Assembly (NCBI GenBank): GCA_035703165.1
Contig: DASSYR010000110.1
Span: forward strand, 1-64,000
Source of the DNA: AWTP1-9 sp035703165
GTDB taxonomy: Bacteria; Bacteroidota; Bacteroidia; Chitinophagales; Chitinophagaceae
Length of the DNA: 64,000 nt
Direction: 5' to 3'
The position numbers were made by a program, and so were the translations under genes. This document shows positions 25,755-33,710 of this stretch, one piece after another. Below the pieces are notes generated by a model that ran no database searches, was not told where the DNA came from, and saw nothing but the letters and a program-made list of their open reading frames with translations. How positions within the stretch are numbered: position 1 is the stretch's first letter; each line of letters starts with the position of its first letter.

Positions 25755-27278
25755 ATGAAGATTTTTAATGCAGAACAAATACGAAAATGGGATGCTTATA
25801 CGATTGCCCACGAACCTGTCTCCTCAATCAACTTAATGGAAAGAGCTGCAACTGCCTGTTATGATTGGCTGATAAAAGATTTTATACCTAATCGTACTAC
25901 CTCAAAAGAAAGCTATAAAATATTTTGTGGTAAAGGAAACAATGGCGGTGATGGTTTAGCAATAGCCAGAAAATTATTACAAAACGGCAAAAAAGTAAAT
26001 ACCTATGTTTTAGAATCCGACTACCAGGGTACAGAAGATTTTCAAACCAACCTGCAAAGACTGCAAGCCCTGACAACTGATATTCATTACATAAAATCTC
26101 CCGCCTTTTTTCCCATAATTGAAAAAACAGATATTGTAATAGATGCTATTTTGGGTACCGGTTTAAATAAACCGTTAGCAGGACTTATTTCCGAGTTATC
26201 CGAACACATTAACTACTCAGGAGCAACCGTTATAGCCATTGATATTCCAACAGGAATGTTTGCCGATAAAAGCTGCAAAAATAATGTTACTATAAACGCA
26301 TCTTACACGCTAAGTTTTCAGCAATACAAACTTTGTTTTCTGTTATCCGAAAATGAACAAAGAGTTGGTATGGTGCAAATATTGGATATCGGCTTGCACA
26401 AAGATTTTTATAAAAATGAACCTGCATTATTGGGAATAGTGGATGAATCCCTTATTAAAAATATTTACAAACCAAGGAAAAAGTTTTCTCATAAAGGGGA
26501 TTATGGACATGCTGCATTAATTACCGGAAGCCTGGGAATGATGGGTGCCTCTACCCTGTGTGCCGAAGCTTGTATGAGAAGTGGTGCCGGTAAATTAACC
26601 TGCTACATTCCTAAATGTGGTTATGAAATAATGCAACTAGCAGTACCCGAAGCCATGTGCAAAATAAGCGGGAGCTCTGATTACTTAGAAAATATTGAAA
26701 TGAGAACAGAACACGATGCTATTGGAATAGGCCCTGGTATAGGTTTGTACCCTTCCCTTATAAAGGTAATTGAAGCCGTTTTCACTTCAACACAAAAACC
26801 ACTAATTGTGGATGCAGACGCTTTAAATTTGTTGTCCTCTAATAAATCTTTACTATCTAAATTGCCAGTTTATTCAATACTATCTCCACACCCAAAAGAA
26901 TTTGAAAGATTATTTGGAGAAACAGAAAATGATTTTGATAGGTTAGATACAGCTATAGAAAAAGCAAGACAATACAATTGCTATATTGTATTAAAAGGTC
27001 ACTACACATTCATTGCATGCCCCGATGGAAAAGGCTATTTTAACAATACAGGTAATGCAGGTATGGCCACCGGTGGAAGCGGAGACGTTTTAACAGGAGT
27101 TATAGCAGGTTTGCTGGCACAAGGATACACCCCCATAGAAAGTTCCGTTATGGGAGTTTATTTACATGGTATGGCCGGAGACCTTGCAGCTAAAAAAAAT
27201 TCGCAGGAAGCAATGATTGCACGGGATATTATAAATTATTTAGGCAAAGCATTTAGTAAAATCGCTTCCTTGCAATAA
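25755..27278 (+). CDS. nnr: Bifunctional NAD(P)HX epimerase / ADP-dependent NAD(P)HX dehydratase
   Basis: A 507-residue fusion that repairs damaged NAD(P)H hydrates. Residues about 1-215 are the YjeF N-terminal epimerase (start MKIFNAEQIRKWDAYTI, glycine-rich GKGNNGGDGLAIAR, then DAILGTGLNKPL). Residues about 225-500 are the ribokinase-like dehydratase: HKGDYGHAALITGS, AIGIGPGIG, VDADALNLL, LSPHPKEFERL and the ATP/ADP site NTGNAGMATGGSGDVLTG. Both catalytic sets look intact. Length matches the family. It appears to be a single-gene unit. Confidence 0.95.
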   Translation: MKIFNAEQIRKWDAYTIAHEPVSSINLMERAATACYDWLIKDFIPNRTTSKESYKIFCGKGNNGGDGLAIARKLLQNGKKVNTYVLESDYQGTEDFQTNLQRLQALTTDIHYIKSPAFFPIIEKTDIVIDAILGTGLNKPLAGLISELSEHINYSGATVIAIDIPTGMFADKSCKNNVTINASYTLSFQQYKLCFLLSENEQRVGMVQILDIGLHKDFYKNEPALLGIVDESLIKNIYKPRKKFSHKGDYGHAALITGSLGMMGASTLCAEACMRSGAGKLTCYIPKCGYEIMQLAVPEAMCKISGSSDYLENIEMRTEHDAIGIGPGIGLYPSLIKVIEAVFTSTQKPLIVDADALNLLSSNKSLLSKLPVYSILSPHPKEFERLFGETENDFDRLDTAIEKARQYNCYIVLKGHYTFIACPDGKGYFNNTGNAGMATGGSGDVLTGVIAGLLAQGYTPIESSVMGVYLHGMAGDLAAKKNSQEAMIARDIINYLGKAFSKIASLQ

Positions 27279-27496
27279 TAATCTGTCTGTATTCCTGATC
27301 AAAGAACACTTTTTTCTATATTTTTTAATACCAAAAATCAGGAAACTAAGTTTTATTCTTGTTTCATTTGCACTATTTACTCATTTAATTTTTATTGCCA
27401 ATTATCCATCAGCTATCCCTGTCACGAACTTGTTCTCATAAAGCGTTAGGCAGCGAAAATCTGTGACTCAACATTAATTTTTTGCGCTTTCTCCCC

Positions 27497-27504
27497 TATC
27501 TTTG
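27497..27504 (+). promoter_or_regulatory. -7 promoter element of hppA
   Basis: TATCTTTG followed by CCCACC, 37 bases before the ATG at 27542. The longer open frame beginning at 27482 would start upstream of the promoter and is rejected. I see no clear TTG at -33. The rest of the 263-base gap after nnr shows nothing definite. Confidence 0.55.
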
Positions 27505-27541
27505 CCCACCTTTAAAAGTAACCAGATTAAGAACAACTGAT

Positions 27542-29734
27542 ATGGATAAATTGATTTACCTCGTTCCTGTAATGGGCATTATCGGGCTTCTGTACACACT
27601 TATTAAATTTAATTGGGTATCTAAACAAGATGCGGGTAATGAGCGTATGAAAGAAATCAGCAATTATATTGCTGAAGGTGCAATGGCTTTTTTAAAAGCT
27701 GAATGGAAAATATTAGGATATTTTGTAGCAATTGTTGCCATATTTCTTGCCTTAATGGCTCGCAGTAATCCTCATTCCGACTGGATAATTGCTCTTGCTT
27801 TTATTATGGGAGCTGTTTTTAGTGCCACTGCAGGTTATATTGGCATGCGTATCGCAACCAAAAGCAATGTACGTACTGCCCATGCTGCCCGTACCAGCTT
27901 AAGCAAAGCCCTGAACGTTTCGTTTACGGGCGGGTCTGTAATGGGTTTGGGTGTAGCTGGTTTAGCGGTATTAGGTTTGGGAGGATTATTTATTGTTTTA
28001 AAAGAATACTTTGGAGCAACCGTCGTTGATTCCGATGAAATGTTAAAAGCCATCGAAGTCCTTACCGGATTTTCTCTCGGTGCTGAATCTATTGCCCTGT
28101 TTGCCCGTGTAGGTGGCGGCATTTACACAAAAGCGGCTGATGTGGGTGCAGACCTGGTTGGTAAAGTGGAAGCGGGCATTCCGGAAGATGATCCTCGCAA
28201 TCCCGCCACTATTGCCGATAATGTGGGTGATAATGTGGGTGATGTTGCCGGAATGGGAGCTGACTTATTCGGATCCTATGTGGCTACTGTTTTAGCAACA
28301 ATGGTGCTTGGACAGGAAACAAAATCTGAAGACTCCTTAGGTGGCTTAGCCCCTATTTTACTGCCTATGTTGATAGCCGGTGTAGGTATATTGTTTTCAA
28401 TTGTAGGAACTTTCTTTGTAAGAATAAGCGAAAATTCAGCTGTTAATACAGAAGTAGTTCAGAAAGCCTTAAACATGGGGAACTGGGGCTCTATCATCCT
28501 TACCGCCCTGGCTTCAGTAGGGCTAGTATATTTTGTTTTACCGGAAACAATGGTTTTGCGTAATCATGAATTTACCAAGTGGGGAGTGCTCGGCGCTATC
28601 GGCGTAGGATTGGCAGTGGGTACCTTGATGAGCATCATCACCGAATATTACACTGCCATGGGAAAAAGACCTGTATTAAGTATTATCCGGCAGTCCTCAA
28701 CCGGTCATGCTACTAATGTTATTGGCGGTTTGGCAATTGGTATGGAATCTACCTTTTTACCCATACTTGTATTGGCAGGAGGTATTTATGGTTCTTATGC
28801 CTGTGCCGGTCTATATGGTGTTGCTATTGCAGCAGCGGGTATGATGGCAACTACAGCCATGCAATTGGCAATTGATGCTTTTGGCCCCATTGCCGATAAT
28901 GCAGGAGGTATAGCAGAAATGAGTGAGTTACCAAAGGAAGTTCGGGAAAAAACAGATGTACTGGATGCCGTAGGAAACACTACTGCTGCTACCGGGAAAG
29001 GATTTGCCATAGCATCAGCAGCTTTAACAGCCCTGGCCTTATTTGCCGCCTTTGTTGGCGTAGCAGGTATTAACGGTATTGATATTTATAAAGCAGAGGT
29101 ACTAGCTTCCTTGTTCATCGGCGGTATGATTCCTTTCATTTTTTCCTCCCTGGCAATTCGTGCTGTTGGACAGGCTGCTATGAGCATGGTAGAAGAGGTG
29201 CGCAGACAGTTTAAAAACATTCCTGGTATTATGGATGGTCTCGGCAAACCGGAATATGATAAATGTGTGGCTATTTCAACAGATGCATCCATAAAAAAAA
29301 TGATGCTACCTGGAGCTATTGCGATTATCTCCCCTTTGCTAATTGGTTTTATTTTAGGTCCGGAAGCGTTAGGAGGATTTTTGGCCGGTGCCACAGTAAG
29401 TGGTGTATTGATGGGTATGTTTCAAAATAATGCCGGTGGTGCATGGGATAATGCCAAAAAAAGCTTTGAAAAAGGAATTGAAATAAATGGAGAGATGTAT
29501 TATAAAAAATCAGAGCCACATAAGGCATCTGTAACAGGAGATACTGTTGGTGATCCTTTTAAAGATACATCCGGCCCGTCAATGAACATCCTAATTAAAC
29601 TTATGAGTATCGTGTCATTAGTTATTGCTCCCACTCTTGCACAAGTACATGGCATAAAAAAACATCAAACTGTTAATTTTAAGAACAATATTATACTTAC
29701 AAAAAACGTAAAAGCTGATAACCAAATAAAATAA
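27542..29734 (+). CDS. hppA: Membrane-bound ion-translocating pyrophosphatase
   Basis: A 730-residue protein with about 16 membrane helices that couples pyrophosphate hydrolysis to pumping H+ and/or Na+. The substrate-site sequences are intact: DVGADLVGKVEAGIPEDDPRN and then ATIADNVGDNVGDVAGMGAD, and the late DNAGG and DTVGDPFKDTSGPS. In GNTTAATGKG an Ala occupies the place where K+-independent enzymes have Lys, so the K+-dependent class is indicated (established family rule). Which ion is pumped cannot be decided by eye. The C-terminus carries about 25 extra polar residues (HQTVNFKNN onward). It is probably monocistronic. Confidence 0.96.
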   Translation: MDKLIYLVPVMGIIGLLYTLIKFNWVSKQDAGNERMKEISNYIAEGAMAFLKAEWKILGYFVAIVAIFLALMARSNPHSDWIIALAFIMGAVFSATAGYIGMRIATKSNVRTAHAARTSLSKALNVSFTGGSVMGLGVAGLAVLGLGGLFIVLKEYFGATVVDSDEMLKAIEVLTGFSLGAESIALFARVGGGIYTKAADVGADLVGKVEAGIPEDDPRNPATIADNVGDNVGDVAGMGADLFGSYVATVLATMVLGQETKSEDSLGGLAPILLPMLIAGVGILFSIVGTFFVRISENSAVNTEVVQKALNMGNWGSIILTALASVGLVYFVLPETMVLRNHEFTKWGVLGAIGVGLAVGTLMSIITEYYTAMGKRPVLSIIRQSSTGHATNVIGGLAIGMESTFLPILVLAGGIYGSYACAGLYGVAIAAAGMMATTAMQLAIDAFGPIADNAGGIAEMSELPKEVREKTDVLDAVGNTTAATGKGFAIASAALTALALFAAFVGVAGINGIDIYKAEVLASLFIGGMIPFIFSSLAIRAVGQAAMSMVEEVRRQFKNIPGIMDGLGKPEYDKCVAISTDASIKKMMLPGAIAIISPLLIGFILGPEALGGFLAGATVSGVLMGMFQNNAGGAWDNAKKSFEKGIEINGEMYYKKSEPHKASVTGDTVGDPFKDTSGPSMNILIKLMSIVSLVIAPTLAQVHGIKKHQTVNFKNNIILTKNVKADNQIK

Positions 29735-29933
29735 ACCCTTTTTTGTAAAAAATAATATTATAAATAACTGATTCTTAATCTGGTGAACGATTAATAGTGG
29801 TTTTAAAACTGAGCAATAAAGAAAAAACAGTGAGCAATAAAAAGTCAAAAAAAATATAACCTGAAAAGACAATTTTATTATCTAAAAAAGATTTTTTTGG
29901 GTGATATCAGTTATAAAAAGCAAAATCATTCGT

Positions 29934-29941
29934 TATCTTTG
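29934..29941 (+). promoter_or_regulatory. -7 promoter element of a candidate small RNA
   Basis: TATCTTTG followed by CAACCC, the same extended -7 motif seen before protein genes in this window. No protein start follows before the hairpin terminator at 30011-30046. No TTG is found at the -33 spacing. Confidence 0.55.
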
Positions 29942-29947
29942 CAACCC

Positions 29948-30046
29948 GAAAATAGCCTCTGATAAAAATATTGGCGAAAGCCTAAAAAGTCTAATCAGAA
30001 CCATATACCGAAGTCCCGATGTTTCTACATTGGGGCTTAATTTTTT
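29948..30046 (+). ncRNA. Candidate small RNA (~100 nt) with 6S-like fold
   Basis: Between a -7 promoter box and a strong terminator lies about 100 bases with no credible coding frame. The predicted fold has a closing stem TCTGAT / ATCAGA (29958-29963 and 29994-29999), a large internal bubble with A-rich arms (29964-29972 and 29983-29993), and an apical GGC-GAAA-GCC hairpin (29973-29982), then the terminator hairpin. A stem-bubble-stem architecture of this length is what short Bacteroidota 6S-type RNAs look like (inference). The SRP RNA signature is absent. An alternative is a leader or attenuator of the blaI gene at 30222. The 487-base gap from 29735 otherwise holds only AT-rich sequence and the blaI operator. 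Confidence 0.5.
30011..30046 (+). terminator. Rho-independent terminator of the candidate small RNA
   Basis: A 12-bp stem AAGTCCCGATGT / ACATTGGGGCTT (30011-30022 and 30027-30038; two G-U pairs) with loop TTCT, followed by AATTTTTTAT. Confidence 0.8.
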
Positions 30047-30183
30047 ATCACATTTCAGTTCTTCGAAAAAAAAATTTACGCCTATTCACTTTTTTTGAAA
30101 GATTAGAAACTCCTTAACCTGATTGCCTCATTTCAAAAGCAATATTCTTCGTTAAAATTTTATAAAAACGGATAAGGTTACGA

Positions 30184-30202
30184 ATCAAATCGTATATTTG
30201 AT
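30184..30202 (+). promoter_or_regulatory. Operator overlapping the blaI promoter
   Basis: A perfect dyad ATCAAAT-CGTAT-ATTTGAT (30184-30202), 19 bases before the blaI ATG. The right half contains TATATTTG (30193-30200), a -7 promoter box, so a dimeric BlaI-type repressor bound here would block its own promoter. Autoregulation is typical of the family; binding here is inference. Confidence 0.55.
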
Positions 30203-30221
30203 ATAAATCAATCTACTCAAC

Positions 30222-30602
30222 ATGTCTGCAAAAAATATTAAACCTACTGAAAGCGAGCTAGAAATCCTGGGGGTGTTATGGGATAAAGAAAAAGCTACCG
30301 TTCGGGAAGTGCATGAAAGTTTAGCTAAAACAAAAGACGTTGGTTATACCACTACCCTTAAATTAATGCAGATAATGTATGAAAAAGGATTAGTGAAAAG
30401 AGATGATAGTAATAAAACTCATGTGTACGAGCCATTAGTTACCCGTGAAAAAACACAAAAACAATTAGTCGGAAAAATGGTTAATACCCTTTTCCAGGGC
30501 TCCCCTACTCAATTGGTAATGCAGGCCCTTGGAAACCATAAAACCAGTCGTCATGAACTGGAAGAAATCCAAAAATTATTAGACAATCTGAAAAACCAGT
30601 AG
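30222..30602 (+). CDS. BlaI/MecI/CopY-family transcriptional repressor
   Basis: A 126-residue winged-helix repressor. The N-terminal LTxxELEILGVLWDKEKATVREV-type segment (here PTESELEILGVLW), the recognition helix region DVGYTTTLKLMQIMYEKGLV and the C-terminal dimerisation helices are those of the BlaI/MecI family. In known systems a membrane metalloprotease sensor causes the repressor to be cleaved or released; the gene for such a sensor begins 3 bases after this stop. The target genes beyond its own operon are unknown. No beta-lactamase gene is adjacent. Confidence 0.93.
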   Translation: MSAKNIKPTESELEILGVLWDKEKATVREVHESLAKTKDVGYTTTLKLMQIMYEKGLVKRDDSNKTHVYEPLVTREKTQKQLVGKMVNTLFQGSPTQLVMQALGNHKTSRHELEEIQKLLDNLKNQ

Positions 30603-30605
30603 CAC

Positions 30606-32636
30606 ATGCCACTGTTAAATCAGTCTGCTTTTTTACAAGCCCTCGGACAGGCCATTGCCAGCAGTTTATGGCAAATGGCTATACTATGGATTTTATATCA
30701 ATTCTTTACCGGGATGAATAAAAAAACAACAGCATTTGCAAAAAATCTTATAGCAACCTCTTTGTTGTTTACCGGATGCGGCTGGTTTGTATATGAACTT
30801 GCTTCTAAATATGTTGCTTTACAAAATGAAGTAATTCTGGTTTTGCAGGATAATAAACTACAAAGCAAAGATGCCTGGCAATTTGTAAATGCTTCAAAAA
30901 ACAGTTTTTATTCCTCAATTAATACTTTTCTTCTTTCTGCTGAAAAATACCTGCCTTATATATCCACAGCGTATTTATTAATATTGTGCTTTTTGTTTAT
31001 CCGCCTCCTCTATTCGTGGTATTATTCCCAAATAATTAAAACCAAAGGCTTAAAAAGTATTGATAATTCCTGGACAGAACATTTTAATCACCTCGTAGAA
31101 CAGGCCGAAATTAAAAGAAAAATTACATTATGGCTAAGCGAAAAAATTGATGTTCCGGCAACCGTTGGTTTTTTTAAACCTATTATATTATTACCCATCG
31201 CCTCCCTGAATCAATTAACAACAGAACAAGTAGAAACGATTTTACTACACGAATTAGGTCATGTAAAACGCAATGATTACATCATTAACCTTTTTGTAGC
31301 AATAACAGAAACCATTTTATTCTTTAACCCCTTTGCCGTTTTACTATCAAAGCATCTTAAAAAAGAAAGAGAAAATTGCTGCGACGATTTTGTTCTGAGG
31401 TTACGAAATCAGCCCGAGACTTATGCAGGTGCTTTACTTGTTCTGGAACAAACCCGTATTCAAACTCAATCTTTATTACTGAAGGCTACAGGAAATGACG
31501 GGCAACTATTAAACAGAATAAAGCGAATTATGAATGTGCCAATTAAACAATTTAATTATAGCCAAAAATTACTTGCCTTTATTATTACCGCAGGTATCCT
31601 GGCTTCGTTGGCATGGATGAAACCTGTTTCCCGGGAACAACAATCAATCCCAAACAATACACCTGAAAATAAAATTACCTCTTCCATAAATTCAAAAAAA
31701 ATAATACTAACACCTTCTTCAATTGAAAAAAGACCAAATGGTAATCTTATATTATTTGATGAAAAAAAGAACAATTCACTGTTGGTAAAAGTAGAAAAGG
31801 ATAAAATTATGCTGATTGACGAATTAAATAATACAAAAATTGAAGCCGATGAATTAACCTTAGAAAAATCAAAGCAATTTGATAAATCAATTGAAAAATT
31901 AGAAGATATTGAAATTCTGATGCCGAAAATAGAAACTTCCGGAGATGAAATACCAGAACAGCCCGAACTTGCTAATAAAAAACTGCTTATTCCACACACA
32001 CCTTTTCAAATAGGGTTTCCGGCAATAAGAATGCAGCCCCTTAAAATACCAATTATTCGGGATCAACACTTCAGGAGAAAAAAGATGAAAAACGATACAG
32101 TGGTCTTTAATCTCGCTGATTTAGCCTTAAAAGAATGGGAAAATCTTCCTACCGGAAAGGATTGGGAAAAATTGTACGAGGAAATAAATAGAATGCAGGA
32201 AGAAATAAAAAGAACAAGCGAAATGAATGCAACAATGGAGAGAATAAACTTACAAATGCAGGCATTGCCACTTAAACTAACACAATCAGACTCGCTCTTA
32301 ATTTTTGATAAAATCCTTCAACCTGCTTTGCATGTAAACTTCAACGGAAAAGCCCTGATTGAACAAAAAGAAATACAATTAAAGACTTTTCTTCTTATGA
32401 AAAGTCTAATGCTTACCAGATTTAAAAAGGATATCCCCGAAAAATCTATTGATTACATATTTGTTTACCCCGATGCGGATATGAATCTTATTATTAACAA
32501 TGAACAACGCTGCGAAGAAAAAAATAGCAACAAAAACTTCCAGTGGGACATCGAATTACCACCGCCGCCAGCAAAAAAAATTATAGCAGAAAAGTCACTA
32601 TCTAAAAAACCTTACAAAGTTGTAGTTAGTTTGTAA
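30606..32636 (+). CDS. BlaR1-like M56 membrane metallopeptidase sensor
   Basis: A 676-residue protein. Four membrane helices are seen, at about residues 10-35, 45-65, 118-140 and 322-340. The zinc protease site LLHELGHVKRND (H215, E216, H219) sits in the cytoplasmic loop, with ENCCDDF at about 257-262 completing the M56 pattern. After the last helix comes a non-membrane region of about 335 residues rich in Lys/Glu, with no penicillin-binding domain, so it does not sense beta-lactams in the BlaR1 way. Bacteroidota have many such BlaR1-like proteins of unknown signal. It is the second gene of the blaI-blaR1 type operon (3-base gap). Confidence 0.9.
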   Translation: MPLLNQSAFLQALGQAIASSLWQMAILWILYQFFTGMNKKTTAFAKNLIATSLLFTGCGWFVYELASKYVALQNEVILVLQDNKLQSKDAWQFVNASKNSFYSSINTFLLSAEKYLPYISTAYLLILCFLFIRLLYSWYYSQIIKTKGLKSIDNSWTEHFNHLVEQAEIKRKITLWLSEKIDVPATVGFFKPIILLPIASLNQLTTEQVETILLHELGHVKRNDYIINLFVAITETILFFNPFAVLLSKHLKKERENCCDDFVLRLRNQPETYAGALLVLEQTRIQTQSLLLKATGNDGQLLNRIKRIMNVPIKQFNYSQKLLAFIITAGILASLAWMKPVSREQQSIPNNTPENKITSSINSKKIILTPSSIEKRPNGNLILFDEKKNNSLLVKVEKDKIMLIDELNNTKIEADELTLEKSKQFDKSIEKLEDIEILMPKIETSGDEIPEQPELANKKLLIPHTPFQIGFPAIRMQPLKIPIIRDQHFRRKKMKNDTVVFNLADLALKEWENLPTGKDWEKLYEEINRMQEEIKRTSEMNATMERINLQMQALPLKLTQSDSLLIFDKILQPALHVNFNGKALIEQKEIQLKTFLLMKSLMLTRFKKDIPEKSIDYIFVYPDADMNLIINNEQRCEEKNSNKNFQWDIELPPPPAKKIIAEKSLSKKPYKVVVSL

Positions 32637-32684
32637 AAAAGCTTTTTGTATCAAACTAAAATATCTATTGAAGTTTTAATTAAT

Positions 32685-33704
32685 TTACCACACATTTCTC
32701 GGGCAGGTATCGCCATATTTATTTCCTAATAAAAAACCGAATACAATTTCGTGACTACCTCTCTGCTGACTTTGTAACAAATAACGAGAATTATTTACTT
32801 CATACGAATAACTTACATTAAATAAACTGGTAATGTTAAAACCGGCTAAAGCAGCAAACCCCTCTTTAAGCCGTGCATTCCCTCCTATCCAAAACCTGTC
32901 TAAATATTGCAATTTAGCATTCGCATCTACAAAAACAGGTTCGTTAGAAACATATCTAACTAATACAGATGGTAAGAAGGAAATTTCATCACTTAAGAAA
33001 AAACGATAGCCCGCTGTGGCAAACAGGTGAGGGACTAAGGTAGAATTGTCGTATTTACTCTCCACTAATTGCAGTTTTTGCGGAACAATTTGTTGGGCAG
33101 ATATGCCTATAAAATATTTTGATGAATACAGCCATAATCCTGCTGATAGCTCTGCTTTTGTCTTTTTTGTGTTAGCCACCACGCTACCAATTGCCGGGTC
33201 AATCGGGTTGGCTAATCTTATTTGGCCTATATCAATTCCTACACTGGAAATACCTCCGGCAAAACCAGCCGCAAGATTGGTATTAGGCGATAAACCTAAA
33301 TGATAGGCATAGCTTGCATTAAGAAAAATTCGGTTAATATATCCCGTTTTATAGTTAATCATACTAAAGCCTATCCCGTGATGCGGTTCCGGTGCCGTGT
33401 ATTCCTCCCAATAAGCCCTCCCCCTCGGATTTTCTCCCGGTGTGTTAAAAGAAGTAGCAGTCTGGCGATAATCTTTTTTACCTATAGGCCCATGTATAGT
33501 AAAATAAAATGTTTTGGGTGCCCCATCTATACCAGCCCATTGATTACGGTAACTCAACTTTACATCCGTATAATTTTCAATTCCGCTTATGGCCGGATTC
33601 AAAATATAGTTGTTTATAACATATTGTGTATAATATGGGCGTTGTTGTGCAGTTGTAAATAAACAAAAATTATAAATTAAAAAAAACAGTACTACTCTTT
33701 TCAT
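32685..33704 (-). CDS. PorP/SprF-family type IX secretion membrane protein
   Basis: A 339-residue outer-membrane protein. The signal peptide ends near residue 19 (TTAQ). It begins with QRPYYTQYVINNYILNPAISGIENY, the hallmark of PorP/SprF proteins, and continues with the LSYRNQWAGIDGAPKT motif and barrel strands to the C-terminus. Members pair with large type B sorted adhesins, which they help export or anchor on the cell surface (established for SprF and SprB). The neighbour 6 bases upstream on the same strand is exactly such a protein, so the two form an operon with the adhesin first. Confidence 0.93.
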   Translation of the reverse strand: MKRVVLFFLIYNFCLFTTAQQRPYYTQYVINNYILNPAISGIENYTDVKLSYRNQWAGIDGAPKTFYFTIHGPIGKKDYRQTATSFNTPGENPRGRAYWEEYTAPEPHHGIGFSMINYKTGYINRIFLNASYAYHLGLSPNTNLAAGFAGGISSVGIDIGQIRLANPIDPAIGSVVANTKKTKAELSAGLWLYSSKYFIGISAQQIVPQKLQLVESKYDNSTLVPHLFATAGYRFFLSDEISFLPSVLVRYVSNEPVFVDANAKLQYLDRFWIGGNARLKEGFAALAGFNITSLFNVSYSYEVNNSRYLLQSQQRGSHEIVFGFLLGNKYGDTCPRNVW

Positions 33705-33710
33705 CTTTTA

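Noticed and set aside
29948..30046. Candidate RNA as SRP 4.5S RNA or tmRNA
   Set aside because: The conserved GGAAGGA-type apical loop of SRP RNA is absent and the RNA is far too short for tmRNA, which also needs a tag frame.
29901..30098. A 65-codon frame between hppA and blaI as a small protein
   Set aside because: It runs through the promoter box and the terminator hairpin of the candidate RNA, has no ribosome site and no protein-like composition.
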